A stretch of 64,000 nucleotides of DNA. It comes from Vulcanimicrobiota bacterium (GTDB lineage: Bacteria > Vulcanimicrobiota > Vulcanimicrobiia > Vulcanimicrobiales > Vulcanimicrobiaceae). Positions 34,127 to 41,749 of the stretch are shown one piece after another; within the stretch, counting starts at the first letter, position 1, and the number at the start of each line of letters is the position of its first letter. Made by a program: the position numbers and the translations under genes. The notes under the pieces were generated by a model that did no database searches, was not told the origin of the DNA, and was given only the letters and a program-made list of their open reading frames with translations. The stretch spans positions 1 to 64,000 of the forward strand of contig PMOS01000005.1 in NCBI GenBank assembly GCA_003161435.1. The letters are read 5' to 3'.

Positions 34127-34618
34127 CTACGCGGGCGCTACGGAATCGCGCGGATCGTGACCTTGCTTGTAGACCATGAAGGTGCGCTCGTAGGAGATCA
34201 CCGTCTTGCCGTCCTGGTTGACGCCGGTCGTGCGCGCGGTGACGATCCCCATGTCGTGGCGCGAACCCGACTCGCGCTTGGCGAGGATCTCGCTCGACGC
34301 GTAGATCGTGTCGCCGATGAACACCGGGCTGGGCAGCTTGATGTCGTTCCAGCCCAGATTTGCCATCACGTGCTCGCTCAGGTCCGAGACGGAGAGCCCG
34401 ACGGCGAGCGAGAGCGTGAAGCACGAGTTCACCAGGATCTTCCCGAACGGCGTCTTGGCCGCCAGGTTCTCGTCGAAGTGGATCGGGTTCGTGTTCAGCG
34501 TGAGCATCGTGAAGAGCGTGTTGTCGGTTTCGGTCACGGTGCGCCCGAGGCGATGGCGATAGACGTCGCCCACCTCGAAGTCCTCGTAGTATCGTCCGAG
34601 CCAGCCGTCCTTCTTCAC
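34127..34618 (-). CDS. MaoC-family enoyl/itaconyl-CoA hydratase-like protein
   Basis: The 163-residue hotdog protein has YYEDFEVGDVYRHRLGRTVT, FTMLTLNTNPIHFDENLAA (the hydratase Asp/His region), GKILVNSCFTLSLAVGLSV, PVFIGDTIYASSEIL and GVNQDGKTVISYERTFMVY. This pattern is that of the MaoC group that includes the mycobacterial Rv2499c type and itaconyl/mesaconyl-CoA hydratases. It starts at GTG 34618. It may work with the CitE-like lyase (27116) and the CoA-transferase (29306), but it is not in the same operon. Confidence 0.85.
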   Translation of the reverse strand: MKKDGWLGRYYEDFEVGDVYRHRLGRTVTETDNTLFTMLTLNTNPIHFDENLAAKTPFGKILVNSCFTLSLAVGLSVSDLSEHVMANLGWNDIKLPSPVFIGDTIYASSEILAKRESGSRHDMGIVTARTTGVNQDGKTVISYERTFMVYKQGHDPRDSVAPA

Positions 34619-34842
34619 CCCTGGCGCGTTCGCGGCGTCCGATGGGCTCCCTCGGCGGCGCCCGGCACTTGGGGCCCCCGCCCGTAAACAAAATCACATT
34701 TTCTGCCGATGCAACCGAGGAGTCGGGAGCGCGGTCTCTGAAGGTGACGCCCCAACATCCCGGCTCTTGACGGCACGCGAGTGCCTCGAACCGGCCTCTC
34801 GCCCCGTCGAGGAGCGACGGAGCGCTTCCCATCTAAGGCGCA

Positions 34843-36762
34843 ATGGAACTACACGACGCGACGCCGGCCGTTACAACACGGCCGCGACGTCGCCCAGCGC
34901 TCGACACCGTTCGGCCCGCCCGCCCACGGGCACCGCACCTTCGCCCCTATCAAGTCGAAGCGCAACAAGCTATCCTCGAGCACCGCGCGCGCGGCGTGCG
35001 AACGCAACTCGTCTCGCTGGCGACCGGCCTCGGCAAATCGGTCATCATCGCGACGCTGCCCAAGCTGCTGTCGCTGCGGCCCGGCGACGTCACGGTCGTC
35101 GTGGCCCACCGGGACGAGCTCATCGAGCAGCTCGTCGACAAGTTCCGCGTCGAGAACCCGGAAGCGCTGATCGGCGTCGAGAAGGCCGAGCGGCGCGCGT
35201 CCGACGAGTGCAACATCGTCGTCGCGACCGTCCAGACCCTCGCCGAGAAGCGGCTCGAGGAGTTCGTCGCGCGGTTCAAGCGCCGCATCTCGCTGTTCGT
35301 CATCGACGAAGCCCACCACGCGGCCGCACCCTCGTACCGCGCCATCGTCGACGCGGTGCTGGCGCAGCGGCCCGAGGCGATGATCCTCGGCTTCACCGCC
35401 ACGCCCAACCGCGGCGACGGTGTCCGGCTGGTCGACGTCTTCGAGAAAATCGTCTACACGATGGACGCTCGCAAGGCGATCGACGCCGGCTATCTGGTGC
35501 CGGTGAAGTCTTATGCGGTCGCGACCGGGACCAACCTCGACGACATTGCGTCGCGGGGCGGGGACTTCGTCATCGGCCAATTGGCTGCGGCGGTCAACAC
35601 CGTCGACCGCAACAAGCGAATCGTCACCGCCTACAAGCAGCACACGCCCGGGCTCAAAGCGCTGGTCTTTACCGCCTCGGTCGAGCACGCGCGCGACGTG
35701 GCCGAAGAGTTCGTGGCGTACGGCGTCAACGCCGAGTGGGCGTCGGGCGAGACGCCGCGCGACGAGCGCGAGCGGATCGTGCGCGAGTTCCGCGGCGACG
35801 GGATCGACGTGCTGGTCAACTGCGGCCTGTATCTCGAAGGCTTCGACGTCCCGTCGGTCCAGGTGATCCTCAACGCGCGCCCGACCAAGTCGACGACGCT
35901 GTACACGCAGATCACCGGCCGCGCGCTGCGCCCGCTCGACGAGATCGCGACCCCGCTGTCGAACACGAACTCCGCGCTCGAGCGCCGCGAGCTGATCGAG
36001 AAGTCGACCAAGCCGGCGGCGATCGTGGTCGACCTCGTCGATCAGGCGCAACGCCACCAGCTCGTCACCGTGCCGTCGCTGTACGGTCTCCCGCCGCACA
36101 TCGACGCGCAGGGTCAGATGACCGCGCAGGTCGCCGACAAGTTCGAAGAGCTGTTGCGCCGCGATCCCAAGCGGGCCGCGAAAGTGCGCAGCGCCGAAGA
36201 GATCGAAACCGCCCTGGTCGAGATCGATTCGTTCGCCGCACCGCGCGAGATCAAGCCGACGTTCCAGCCGATCGACCCCGAAAGCCATTGGCGGATGGAG
36301 ATGCCGCCGCAGCGGACCGCGTACGACCGCAAGGGCCGCCCGATCGCCGACTTCTCACGCCGCTGGGATCAGTGGGTCGCCGAGGCACGGCGCGTCGCAC
36401 CGCACGAGGACGCCGAACGCTTCGCCGGCCGCATGCTCGACGTGAACCCCAAATCGGTGCGCTGGGAGCGGCGCCGCATCGAGGTGAAGCGCGACGGCGA
36501 CAAGTTCGTGACGCTGTATTCGACCGACGACCTGCCCGAGCGCGTGATCGAAGTGGGATCGTCGCTGGTCGGCCTGCTCGGCAGCGCATACCAACGCGTC
36601 GACGAGATGCTCGCCGGCTACGCGCAGATCCCCGCCAAGCCCGCGGCGGCACGGCCGCCGGCGAACGGCAACGGTGCGGTGCACGCCGCGCCGGCCGCCG
36701 ACAAGAGCGGTGCCGCCGGTCGCCGTCGCCGCGGACGCCGAGCGCGAGCTCGCAAGGCGTAG
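34843..36762 (+). CDS. DEAD/DEAH-box SF2 helicase
   Basis: The 639-residue helicase has a Q-like PYQVEAQQAILE, Walker A LATGLGKSVIIATL (about 59-72), VVAHRDELIEQL (Ia), Walker B/DEAH in FVIDEAHHAAAPSY, motif III GFTATPNRGDG, motif IV LVFTASVEHARDV, motif V DVLVNCGLYLEGFDVPSVQ and motif VI QITGRALRPL. It resembles type III restriction-like ResIII helicases used in repair or RNA work, without a nuclease. The tail (about 590-639) is low-complexity and ends in Arg/Lys (GRRRRGRRARARK), probably for nucleic acid contact. No methylase or restriction partner is nearby. The 224 bases upstream are relatively AT-rich near 34685-34705 and may hold its promoter. Confidence 0.88.
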   Translation: MELHDATPAVTTRPRRRPALDTVRPARPRAPHLRPYQVEAQQAILEHRARGVRTQLVSLATGLGKSVIIATLPKLLSLRPGDVTVVVAHRDELIEQLVDKFRVENPEALIGVEKAERRASDECNIVVATVQTLAEKRLEEFVARFKRRISLFVIDEAHHAAAPSYRAIVDAVLAQRPEAMILGFTATPNRGDGVRLVDVFEKIVYTMDARKAIDAGYLVPVKSYAVATGTNLDDIASRGGDFVIGQLAAAVNTVDRNKRIVTAYKQHTPGLKALVFTASVEHARDVAEEFVAYGVNAEWASGETPRDERERIVREFRGDGIDVLVNCGLYLEGFDVPSVQVILNARPTKSTTLYTQITGRALRPLDEIATPLSNTNSALERRELIEKSTKPAAIVVDLVDQAQRHQLVTVPSLYGLPPHIDAQGQMTAQVADKFEELLRRDPKRAAKVRSAEEIETALVEIDSFAAPREIKPTFQPIDPESHWRMEMPPQRTAYDRKGRPIADFSRRWDQWVAEARRVAPHEDAERFAGRMLDVNPKSVRWERRRIEVKRDGDKFVTLYSTDDLPERVIEVGSSLVGLLGSAYQRVDEMLAGYAQIPAKPAAARPPANGNGAVHAAPAADKSGAAGRRRRGRRARARKA

Positions 36763-36802
36763 CGTTTCGGAGATGGGCGCCGGCGCGCAACGCCCTTCGG
36801 TG

Positions 36803-38431
36803 ATGAGCTCAGCCCGGGTCGTCGTCGCGCTGTTGACGGCATCGCTGCTGCTGCTCGGCGCTTCGACGCCGGCGCCGACCGTGGCGCGCCACCCCTGGAC
36901 CGATCCCGGTCACCTGCGCATCGGAGCGTTGCGCACGCTCGACAACCTCAACCCGCTCCTCTCCGGACAGGCCGCGACGAGCGACATCGCGCAGTTCGTG
37001 TTCAGCGGTCTGATCCGATTCGACGACCGCGGCGAACCGATTCCCGACGCCGCCCAGAGCGTGCCGACGCGCGAGAACGGCGGCATCAGCGCCGACGGCA
37101 AGACGATCACCTATCATCTGCGGCCGGACGTGCGCTTCTCCGACGGCAAGCCGCTGACGGCGGACGACGTCGTCTTCAGCTGGCAGCAGGTGATGAACCC
37201 GCGCAACAACGTCCCGTTCCACTTCCCGTACGACCAAGCCGAGAGCGTCACGGCGAAAGATCCGCGCACCGTCGTCGTGCGATTGCGGGCCGCGTCGGCG
37301 CCGTTCGTCTCCGACTTCTTCCGCTGCGGCGTGCAGGGCGCGATCCTACCCAAGCATCTGCTCGACGGAAAGCCGGATCTCAATCACGATCCGTTCGACA
37401 ATGCGCCCGTCGGCAGCGGCCCGTTCATGGTCGAGCGCTACGAGACGAACTCGGTCATCGAGATGGTGCCCAACCCGTATTGGTTCGGCGGAAAGCCCGG
37501 CCTGCGCCGCGTGACGTACCGCATCATCCCCAGCGAGAACACCTTGCTCGTCTCGCTGCGCACCCACGAGATCGATTTCTACTTCGGCGCACCCGAGCAG
37601 CAATACCGCGATCTGCGCACGCTGCCCGGCGTGACGACGAGCGCCAACCCGTCATCGCAATTCGAGATGGTCGCCTTCAACGGCGGCCGCGCGCCGCTCT
37701 CCGATCTACGCCTGCGCCGCGCTCTGTCGACGGCGATCGATTGGCGGACGCTCGCGCGCACGATCTACCTCGACGTCGACCTGCCCGACTGGGGCGACAT
37801 GTTTCCGCGCTCGTGGGCGTACACCGCGCAGCCCGACCCGACACCGTACGATCCGGTCAAGGCGCGCGCGATGCTCGACGCCGCCGGTTGGAAGCCGGGA
37901 CCGGACGGGATCCGGACCAAGGACGGACACCGCCTCGAGCTCGAGATGTCGACGGTGGCGGGCGTGATGACGCGGCAGAACGCCGAGGTCGTGATCCAAC
38001 AGCAGTTGCGCGCCGTCGGCGCCGACGTGCTGGTGCACAACGCGCAGGCCAACCTGCTGTTCGCGCCGATCGGGGCCGGCGGGTTGTTCGCCGGCGGCAA
38101 GTACGATCTTGCGATCTACGCTTGGACGAAGAATCCCGACCCCGACGACAGTCAGACCGCGGGGCCCGAGTATCTTCCGCCGAATGGCGCGAACTACTCA
38201 CGCGTCGTCGATGCGCAGCTTGGGGCCCTGCAACATCGCGCGAACGCGGTCTACGACCACGCGGCGCGCAAGCGGTTGTACGCCGCCGTCGAGCGACGCC
38301 TGGGCGAGGTGCTTCCTTACCACACGATCGTCTGGCGCGCGAACGTGAACGCCTGGAACGACGATCTGCACGGCGTTCGCCCCGCGCAATCGATCAGCGA
38401 CTTTTGGAACGCCGGCTCCTGGACGCTTTGA
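36803..38431 (+). CDS. peptide/oligopeptide-type ABC solute-binding protein (SBP_bac_5)
   Basis: The product of about 542 residues has a signal peptide (ARVVVALLTASLLLLGAST) and an SBP_bac_5 body: LRIGALRTLDNLNPLLSG, AQFVFSGLIRFDDRGEPIPD, TYHLRPDVRFSDGKPLTADD, VGSGPFMVERYE, IVPNPYWFGGKPGL-like and LRRALSTAIDW. It binds peptides or other solutes for a Dpp/Opp-type importer; permease and ATPase genes are absent here. The start is uncertain: ATG 36803 gives a normal signal peptide, while ATG 36773 would add ten residues and has GGAG touching it. Confidence 0.85.
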   Translation: MSSARVVVALLTASLLLLGASTPAPTVARHPWTDPGHLRIGALRTLDNLNPLLSGQAATSDIAQFVFSGLIRFDDRGEPIPDAAQSVPTRENGGISADGKTITYHLRPDVRFSDGKPLTADDVVFSWQQVMNPRNNVPFHFPYDQAESVTAKDPRTVVVRLRAASAPFVSDFFRCGVQGAILPKHLLDGKPDLNHDPFDNAPVGSGPFMVERYETNSVIEMVPNPYWFGGKPGLRRVTYRIIPSENTLLVSLRTHEIDFYFGAPEQQYRDLRTLPGVTTSANPSSQFEMVAFNGGRAPLSDLRLRRALSTAIDWRTLARTIYLDVDLPDWGDMFPRSWAYTAQPDPTPYDPVKARAMLDAAGWKPGPDGIRTKDGHRLELEMSTVAGVMTRQNAEVVIQQQLRAVGADVLVHNAQANLLFAPIGAGGLFAGGKYDLAIYAWTKNPDPDDSQTAGPEYLPPNGANYSRVVDAQLGALQHRANAVYDHAARKRLYAAVERRLGEVLPYHTIVWRANVNAWNDDLHGVRPAQSISDFWNAGSWTL

Positions 38432-38438
38432 CGAGCGA

Positions 38439-38702
38439 CTAGCCGGTCGTTTGGATGATGTCGTCGATCGCGTACGGCCCCGCGGCGCGGTTGAACCAGC
38501 CGAGCAGAAAGCCCAACAGTGCGGCGTCGTCGACCAATCCCAGCAGTGGGATGTCACCGAGGACGTTCAACGGCGACAGGATCAGCAGCGCGCCGAGTAA
38601 CGCCATGATCTTGAAGCGTTTGGGGACGCGCTCGTCGCGGGCGAGCCGCCATGCCCGCAAGATCGTGCGGCGTGAGGTCAACAGCAGTCGCAGCAGTCCC
38701 AT
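38439..38702 (-). CDS. YkvA-type DUF1232 small membrane protein
   Basis: The 87-residue protein starts at ATG 38702 behind a strong SD (AGGAG, six-base spacing). It has a basic N-terminus, then ALLGALLILSPLNVLGDIPL and LLGLVDDAALLGFLLGW, the IPD...DD core of DUF1232. These proteins sit in the inner membrane; their function is unknown. Its stop lies eight bases from that of the convergent binding-protein gene. Confidence 0.85.
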   Translation of the reverse strand: MGLLRLLLTSRRTILRAWRLARDERVPKRFKIMALLGALLILSPLNVLGDIPLLGLVDDAALLGFLLGWFNRAAGPYAIDDIIQTTG

Positions 38703-38838
38703 GTGAACTCCTAACGCCCCCGCGAGCCCGATGTTTCGGCCGCCGGCCGGGCAGGGCGAGCATCCGGCCGCCCGGGACCTGGCGGCCTGCACGATGAGAA
38801 GAAAAGGCTAGCCGGCGAGGGCGGTAAAGTGAGCGAAC

Positions 38839-40455
38839 ATGGCTAGCTCCCGCCGCGCCGCCGTGCAACCTGTCGGTGCCGCCGAGTTGGATCAAGCGCG
38901 CGCTGCCTGGGATGCGGGCGAATACGGCCGTGTTCTGGAGCTTACCGAGTCGGACCGGTTCGACCGCCGAGAAGATCGCATCCCCGCGGCTATTCTCCGT
39001 GCGCGCGCACTCCTGGCGCTGGACCGCCCAGCCGAGGTCGCAGCGTCGCTCGAGCGCGCAAGAAAAGAAGCAAAGGGAGTCGAGGAAACGGTCCTCGTTC
39101 AAATGCTCTCCGGGGCAGCGCTGACGCGGACGAATCGCCGCGAACGCGGTGAAGCGTTACTCGACGAGACATCGGCCCTAGCGGCCCGCGGTCCCGCCCG
39201 CCTCGTCCCGGAGGTCGCGTATTATCGGGCTCTGAGCCGCTGGAGCGCGCACCGCCTGGACGAGGCCGAAGCGATCGTCGAAGCCGTTCTGGCCCAGGCA
39301 ACCGACGTCGTGCGCTCGCGATTGCTGCAATTGCTCGGCTGGATCGACGTTCGCCGCGAGAACTACGGTGCGGCAGCGCAGCAGTTCACCGCGGCGCTGG
39401 AAGCGCTCGACAAAGCGCGCCATCCCGACGTCATGGGACGCGCCCGCGTTCTCCAAGCACTCGGCATCATCGCCGCGGAAACGATCGACCTTCGACTCGG
39501 GCGGCTCGTGCGCCGCGAGTACGAGAGCTTTGCCTGGACCGATGACACGCGAATCGAGCGCTTCTACGCGCTGGAGAACCTGACGTGGCTGTCGCTGCTG
39601 GATGGGGATATCGGCCGCGCCTGGGACGAGCGGCAGCTCGCGCTCACGCTGACGATCAACAGCGGGCACCACGCCAGCGCGCTGATCAGCGCCTCGCGTA
39701 TCGCCGGCATCGTCGGTGATCGTTACTCCGCGTCGCGCTATTTGGAGCTCGCCGGCGCGCTGCTGCTGCGCGGCGACCAGGTCGATCTCGACGTCGATCG
39801 GCGGCTCGTGATGCTGTCGTTCGTCGTCGCGGTTCCGCTCGCCGACCTGGCGACCGCGCGCAAGTTGATGGCTCTGTACGATCGAACTTGGCCCCGCCGC
39901 ACGGACATGCTCGCCTTCGAGGGTGATCGCAGGGTCGAGGCGTACGAGCTTCACGCGCGTGCCGAGATCGCGCTGGCCGAAGGCCGCAAGCGCGAAGCGG
40001 TCGATGCGTTCGAGCAGTCGATCGATCTCTGGATGCGTCTCGGCTACCGGTTGCGCACGGCAATCGTCGCCGGCGATCTTCGCGCCGCCGCCGGCGAGCG
40101 CCGCTGGGCGCAGATCGGCCTCGATGCGCTGCGTAACGCCCCGAATGCGTGGTTTCGCGCCGCGTTGGAACGGGGCAGCAGCGGAGACGACCCGCTTTCC
40201 AAACTCACGCCGGCGGAGCGGCGCGTATTGTCGGAGCTCTGCAAAGGGAAAAAGGCGCGCGAGATCGCCGATGAGTTCGGCCGCAGCTTCAACACGATCA
40301 ACAACCACACGCGCGCGGTGTTCGCAGCGTTCGGCGTACAAACGCGCGCCGCGCTGGTCGCCGAGTGCGCCAAGCTCGGCATCCTCGGCGACCAGAGTCC
40401 AGCGCGCCCAGCGGCGCGCGCAGGGATCAATGGCCCGGGGGGCCCCCACCGTTGA
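38839..40455 (+). CDS. TPR-domain LuxR-family transcriptional regulator
   Basis: The 538-residue regulator is mostly helical repeats of TPR type (about 15-440; units such as RARALLALDRPAEVAASLER and LLQLLGWIDVRRENYGAAAQ) and ends with a LuxR HTH (LTPAERRVLSELCKGKKARE, FGRSFNTINNHTRAVFAAFG; about 455-520). There is no receiver or ATPase domain, so the TPR array is the likely sensor for a peptide or protein partner. A convergent gene for a small exported peptide overlaps its 3' end by 29 bases. Confidence 0.85.
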   Translation: MASSRRAAVQPVGAAELDQARAAWDAGEYGRVLELTESDRFDRREDRIPAAILRARALLALDRPAEVAASLERARKEAKGVEETVLVQMLSGAALTRTNRRERGEALLDETSALAARGPARLVPEVAYYRALSRWSAHRLDEAEAIVEAVLAQATDVVRSRLLQLLGWIDVRRENYGAAAQQFTAALEALDKARHPDVMGRARVLQALGIIAAETIDLRLGRLVRREYESFAWTDDTRIERFYALENLTWLSLLDGDIGRAWDERQLALTLTINSGHHASALISASRIAGIVGDRYSASRYLELAGALLLRGDQVDLDVDRRLVMLSFVVAVPLADLATARKLMALYDRTWPRRTDMLAFEGDRRVEAYELHARAEIALAEGRKREAVDAFEQSIDLWMRLGYRLRTAIVAGDLRAAAGERRWAQIGLDALRNAPNAWFRAALERGSSGDDPLSKLTPAERRVLSELCKGKKAREIADEFGRSFNTINNHTRAVFAAFGVQTRAALVAECAKLGILGDQSPARPAARAGINGPGGPHR

Positions 40456-40582
40456 TCGAGCCGCCGGAACCGTCGTCGGAGGTCGTCACGGTCGGCGCGG
40501 AACCGGCGTGGCCCGGCCGAGCGGTCGCGAACCCGGTCGTGAGCGCCAAAGCCAGCGCCGCGATGATGAATACTATGTGCAT
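40427..40582 (-). CDS. small exported peptide (51 aa), unknown function
   Basis: ATG 40582 has a textbook SD (AGGAGG, four bases before the start). The 51 residues begin with a strong signal peptide (MHIVFIIAALALALTTGFAT, then ARPGHA) and leave a mature part of about 25 residues rich in Gly, Ser, Thr and Asp (TTSDDGSGGSINGGGPPGH). It is convergent with, and overlaps, the TPR-LuxR regulator. A secreted signal or structural peptide are both possible; neither is shown. Confidence 0.6.
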   Translation of the reverse strand: MHIVFIIAALALALTTGFATARPGHAGSAPTVTTSDDGSGGSINGGGPPGH

Positions 40583-40728
40583 CGATCCTCCTGCGGTGCG
40601 CGTCGCAAATGCGGCGCGTATGCAAGAGATGCCATGACCAGCTCACGCTGCGCCTTGCGAAGGTGTGAACGGAGCATGAACTCGGCCGAAAGGGGCGTCG
40701 AGCGCGGAAAAAACCGTCGTTCGCCGAC

Positions 40729-41241
40729 CTAGATCTGACGCGACGCGTAGAACCGCAGGTCGATCCGCGCGTGATTCGCGTCGACGGTAAGGATCGCGTA
40801 CGAGTACAGCGGGTTCAGCCGCTTGTCGGTCGGCGAGCCGGGATTTGCGATCAGCCGGCGGCCGTCGCGTGCGACGGAGGGCCGATGACTGTGGCCGAAC
40901 AGGATCACGTCCGCTTCGTCTTCGGCGAACGCCTCGAGCGCCCGCGACTTCGTCGTCCCCTGTCTGCCGTCGCCGTGAATCATCCCGACGCGAACCCCTT
41001 CGACGAGCACGACCTTGCGCCGGCCGAAACGCTCGCGCAGCTCCGTACCGTCGTTGTTGCCCGCGACCGCATCGAACGGCGCGATCGCCTCGAACAGCGC
41101 CACCGCGAGCGGGTCGGTCAGGTCACCGAGATGCAAGATGCGCGTCACGCCGGCACGTTGCAGCCCGCGCACGAGCGCGCGCGGCAGCGCGCGCCCGAAG
41201 CGCGGGAGATGGGTATCGCTGACGACGCCGATCTTGATCAC
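40729..41241 (-). CDS. YfcE/MJ0936-type metallophosphoesterase
   Basis: The 170-residue enzyme has all metal-binding motifs of the small calcineurin-like group: GVVSDTHLPRFG, LHLGDLTD, GNNDGTE, IHGDGRQG and FGHSHRPS. It hydrolyses phosphodiesters (2',3'-cNMP or similar) using a two-metal centre. Its ATG overlaps the stop of the 62-residue ORF upstream (ATGA), so the two are probably translated from one mRNA that begins at the leader near 41581. Confidence 0.9.
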   Translation of the reverse strand: MIKIGVVSDTHLPRFGRALPRALVRGLQRAGVTRILHLGDLTDPLAVALFEAIAPFDAVAGNNDGTELRERFGRRKVVLVEGVRVGMIHGDGRQGTTKSRALEAFAEDEADVILFGHSHRPSVARDGRRLIANPGSPTDKRLNPLYSYAILTVDANHARIDLRFYASRQI

Positions 41242-41426
41242 GCACGTACGGTACCCGGTTCGTCGTCGAGCGCCACCGCTACGACGGTGACGGCCTTCGC
41301 GAGCGCGTACACCGCGACCGCAACGTCTCGGCGCAGCCGGATGCCGCGCGCGTACGCGAAGTCGCGCGCGATGGCCTGGTGCCGGTCGCGGACCAGCACG
41401 GCCAAGACCTGCTGGGTGATTGGCAC
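41238..41426 (-). CDS. small ORF (62 aa) downstream of attenuator-like hairpin
   Basis: GTG 41426 is preceded by GGAGG seven bases upstream, but that SD is the 3' arm of a terminator-like hairpin. The product is a helical Ala/Val/Arg-rich peptide (VPITQQVLAVLVRDRHQAIA at the N-terminus). Its stop overlaps the phosphoesterase start as ATGA, which supports real translation. I do not recognise a family. Confidence 0.5.
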   Translation of the reverse strand: MPITQQVLAVLVRDRHQAIARDFAYARGIRLRRDVAVAVYALAKAVTVVAVALDDEPGTVRA

Positions 41427-41427
41427 G

Positions 41428-41452
41428 AAAAAACCTCCGTTTGGTGCGGAGG
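41428..41452 (-). terminator. intrinsic terminator/attenuator overlapping an SD
   Basis: Read on the minus strand, CCTCCG-N7-CGGAGG is followed directly by TTTTTT, a standard intrinsic terminator. The GGAGG of its 3' arm is also the SD of GTG 41426. With a short leader ORF 35 bases upstream this looks like a transcription attenuator, possibly with translational occlusion. Confidence 0.75.
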
Positions 41453-41485
41453 CTTCATCAGAACCGACGTGCCGAAAAGGTCAGG

Positions 41486-41581
41486 TCAGCGTGATGCAAC
41501 CTCCAAGAATGTGAAACCAGAACGCGAAACGACGTGCATCGCCATTCGCGTGGGGATGAAAACAGGACCAAGTCGATTCAT
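41486..41581 (-). CDS. putative 31-aa leader peptide
   Basis: ATG 41581 has a strong SD (AAGGAGA, seven bases away). The peptide begins MNRLGPVFIPTRMAMHVVSR and ends with FTFLEVASR at TGA 41486-41488. It lies between a plausible promoter and the intrinsic terminator at 41428-41452, the arrangement of an attenuation leader. No run of a single regulatory amino acid is present, so if it is a ribosome sensor, the signal is not simple amino-acid starvation. Confidence 0.5.
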   Translation of the reverse strand: MNRLGPVFIPTRMAMHVVSRSGFTFLEVASR

Positions 41582-41631
41582 AAGCGTTCTCCTTTCTGCC
41601 GAACCACGGCAAACGCGGTACGGAAGTTGAC

Positions 41632-41659
41632 CGTATCACGCCGCGCACTGCGAAGTCAA
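41632..41659 (-). promoter_or_regulatory. candidate promoter of the leader transcript
   Basis: On the minus strand TTGACT (41659-41654) and GATACG (41637-41632) are 16 bases apart. The first T of the -35 box is the last base of the insertion-sequence target repeat, so the element sits immediately upstream of this promoter. Confidence 0.4.
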
Positions 41660-41675
41660 CACCACATTCTGTCAT
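41659..41675. repeat. left 17-bp direct repeat (target duplication)
   Basis: ACACCACATTCTGTCAT is repeated exactly at 43096-43112, bracketing the insertion sequence. It is best read as a 17-bp target-site duplication. Confidence 0.8.
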
Positions 41676-41726
41676 ATTGGCGCAAAATAGAAATGTCCCC
41701 AATCTCGGCAAAATAGAGATGTCCCC
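41676..41726. repeat. left terminal inverted repeat
   Basis: The left end reads ATTGGCGCAAAATAGAAATG and continues with TCCCC, then a second copy AAAATAGAGATGTCCCC. It matches the reverse complement of the right end (GAAAGCGCAACGTAGATTTG...) with mismatches and two gaps. Confidence 0.75.
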
Positions 41727-41749
41727 TCGGGGTGGCGCAAGGGCGTTCC

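Noticed and set aside
34619-34842. Possible small gene upstream of the helicase
   Set aside because: No ORF with an SD or recognisable product; only an AT-richer patch that may be a promoter.
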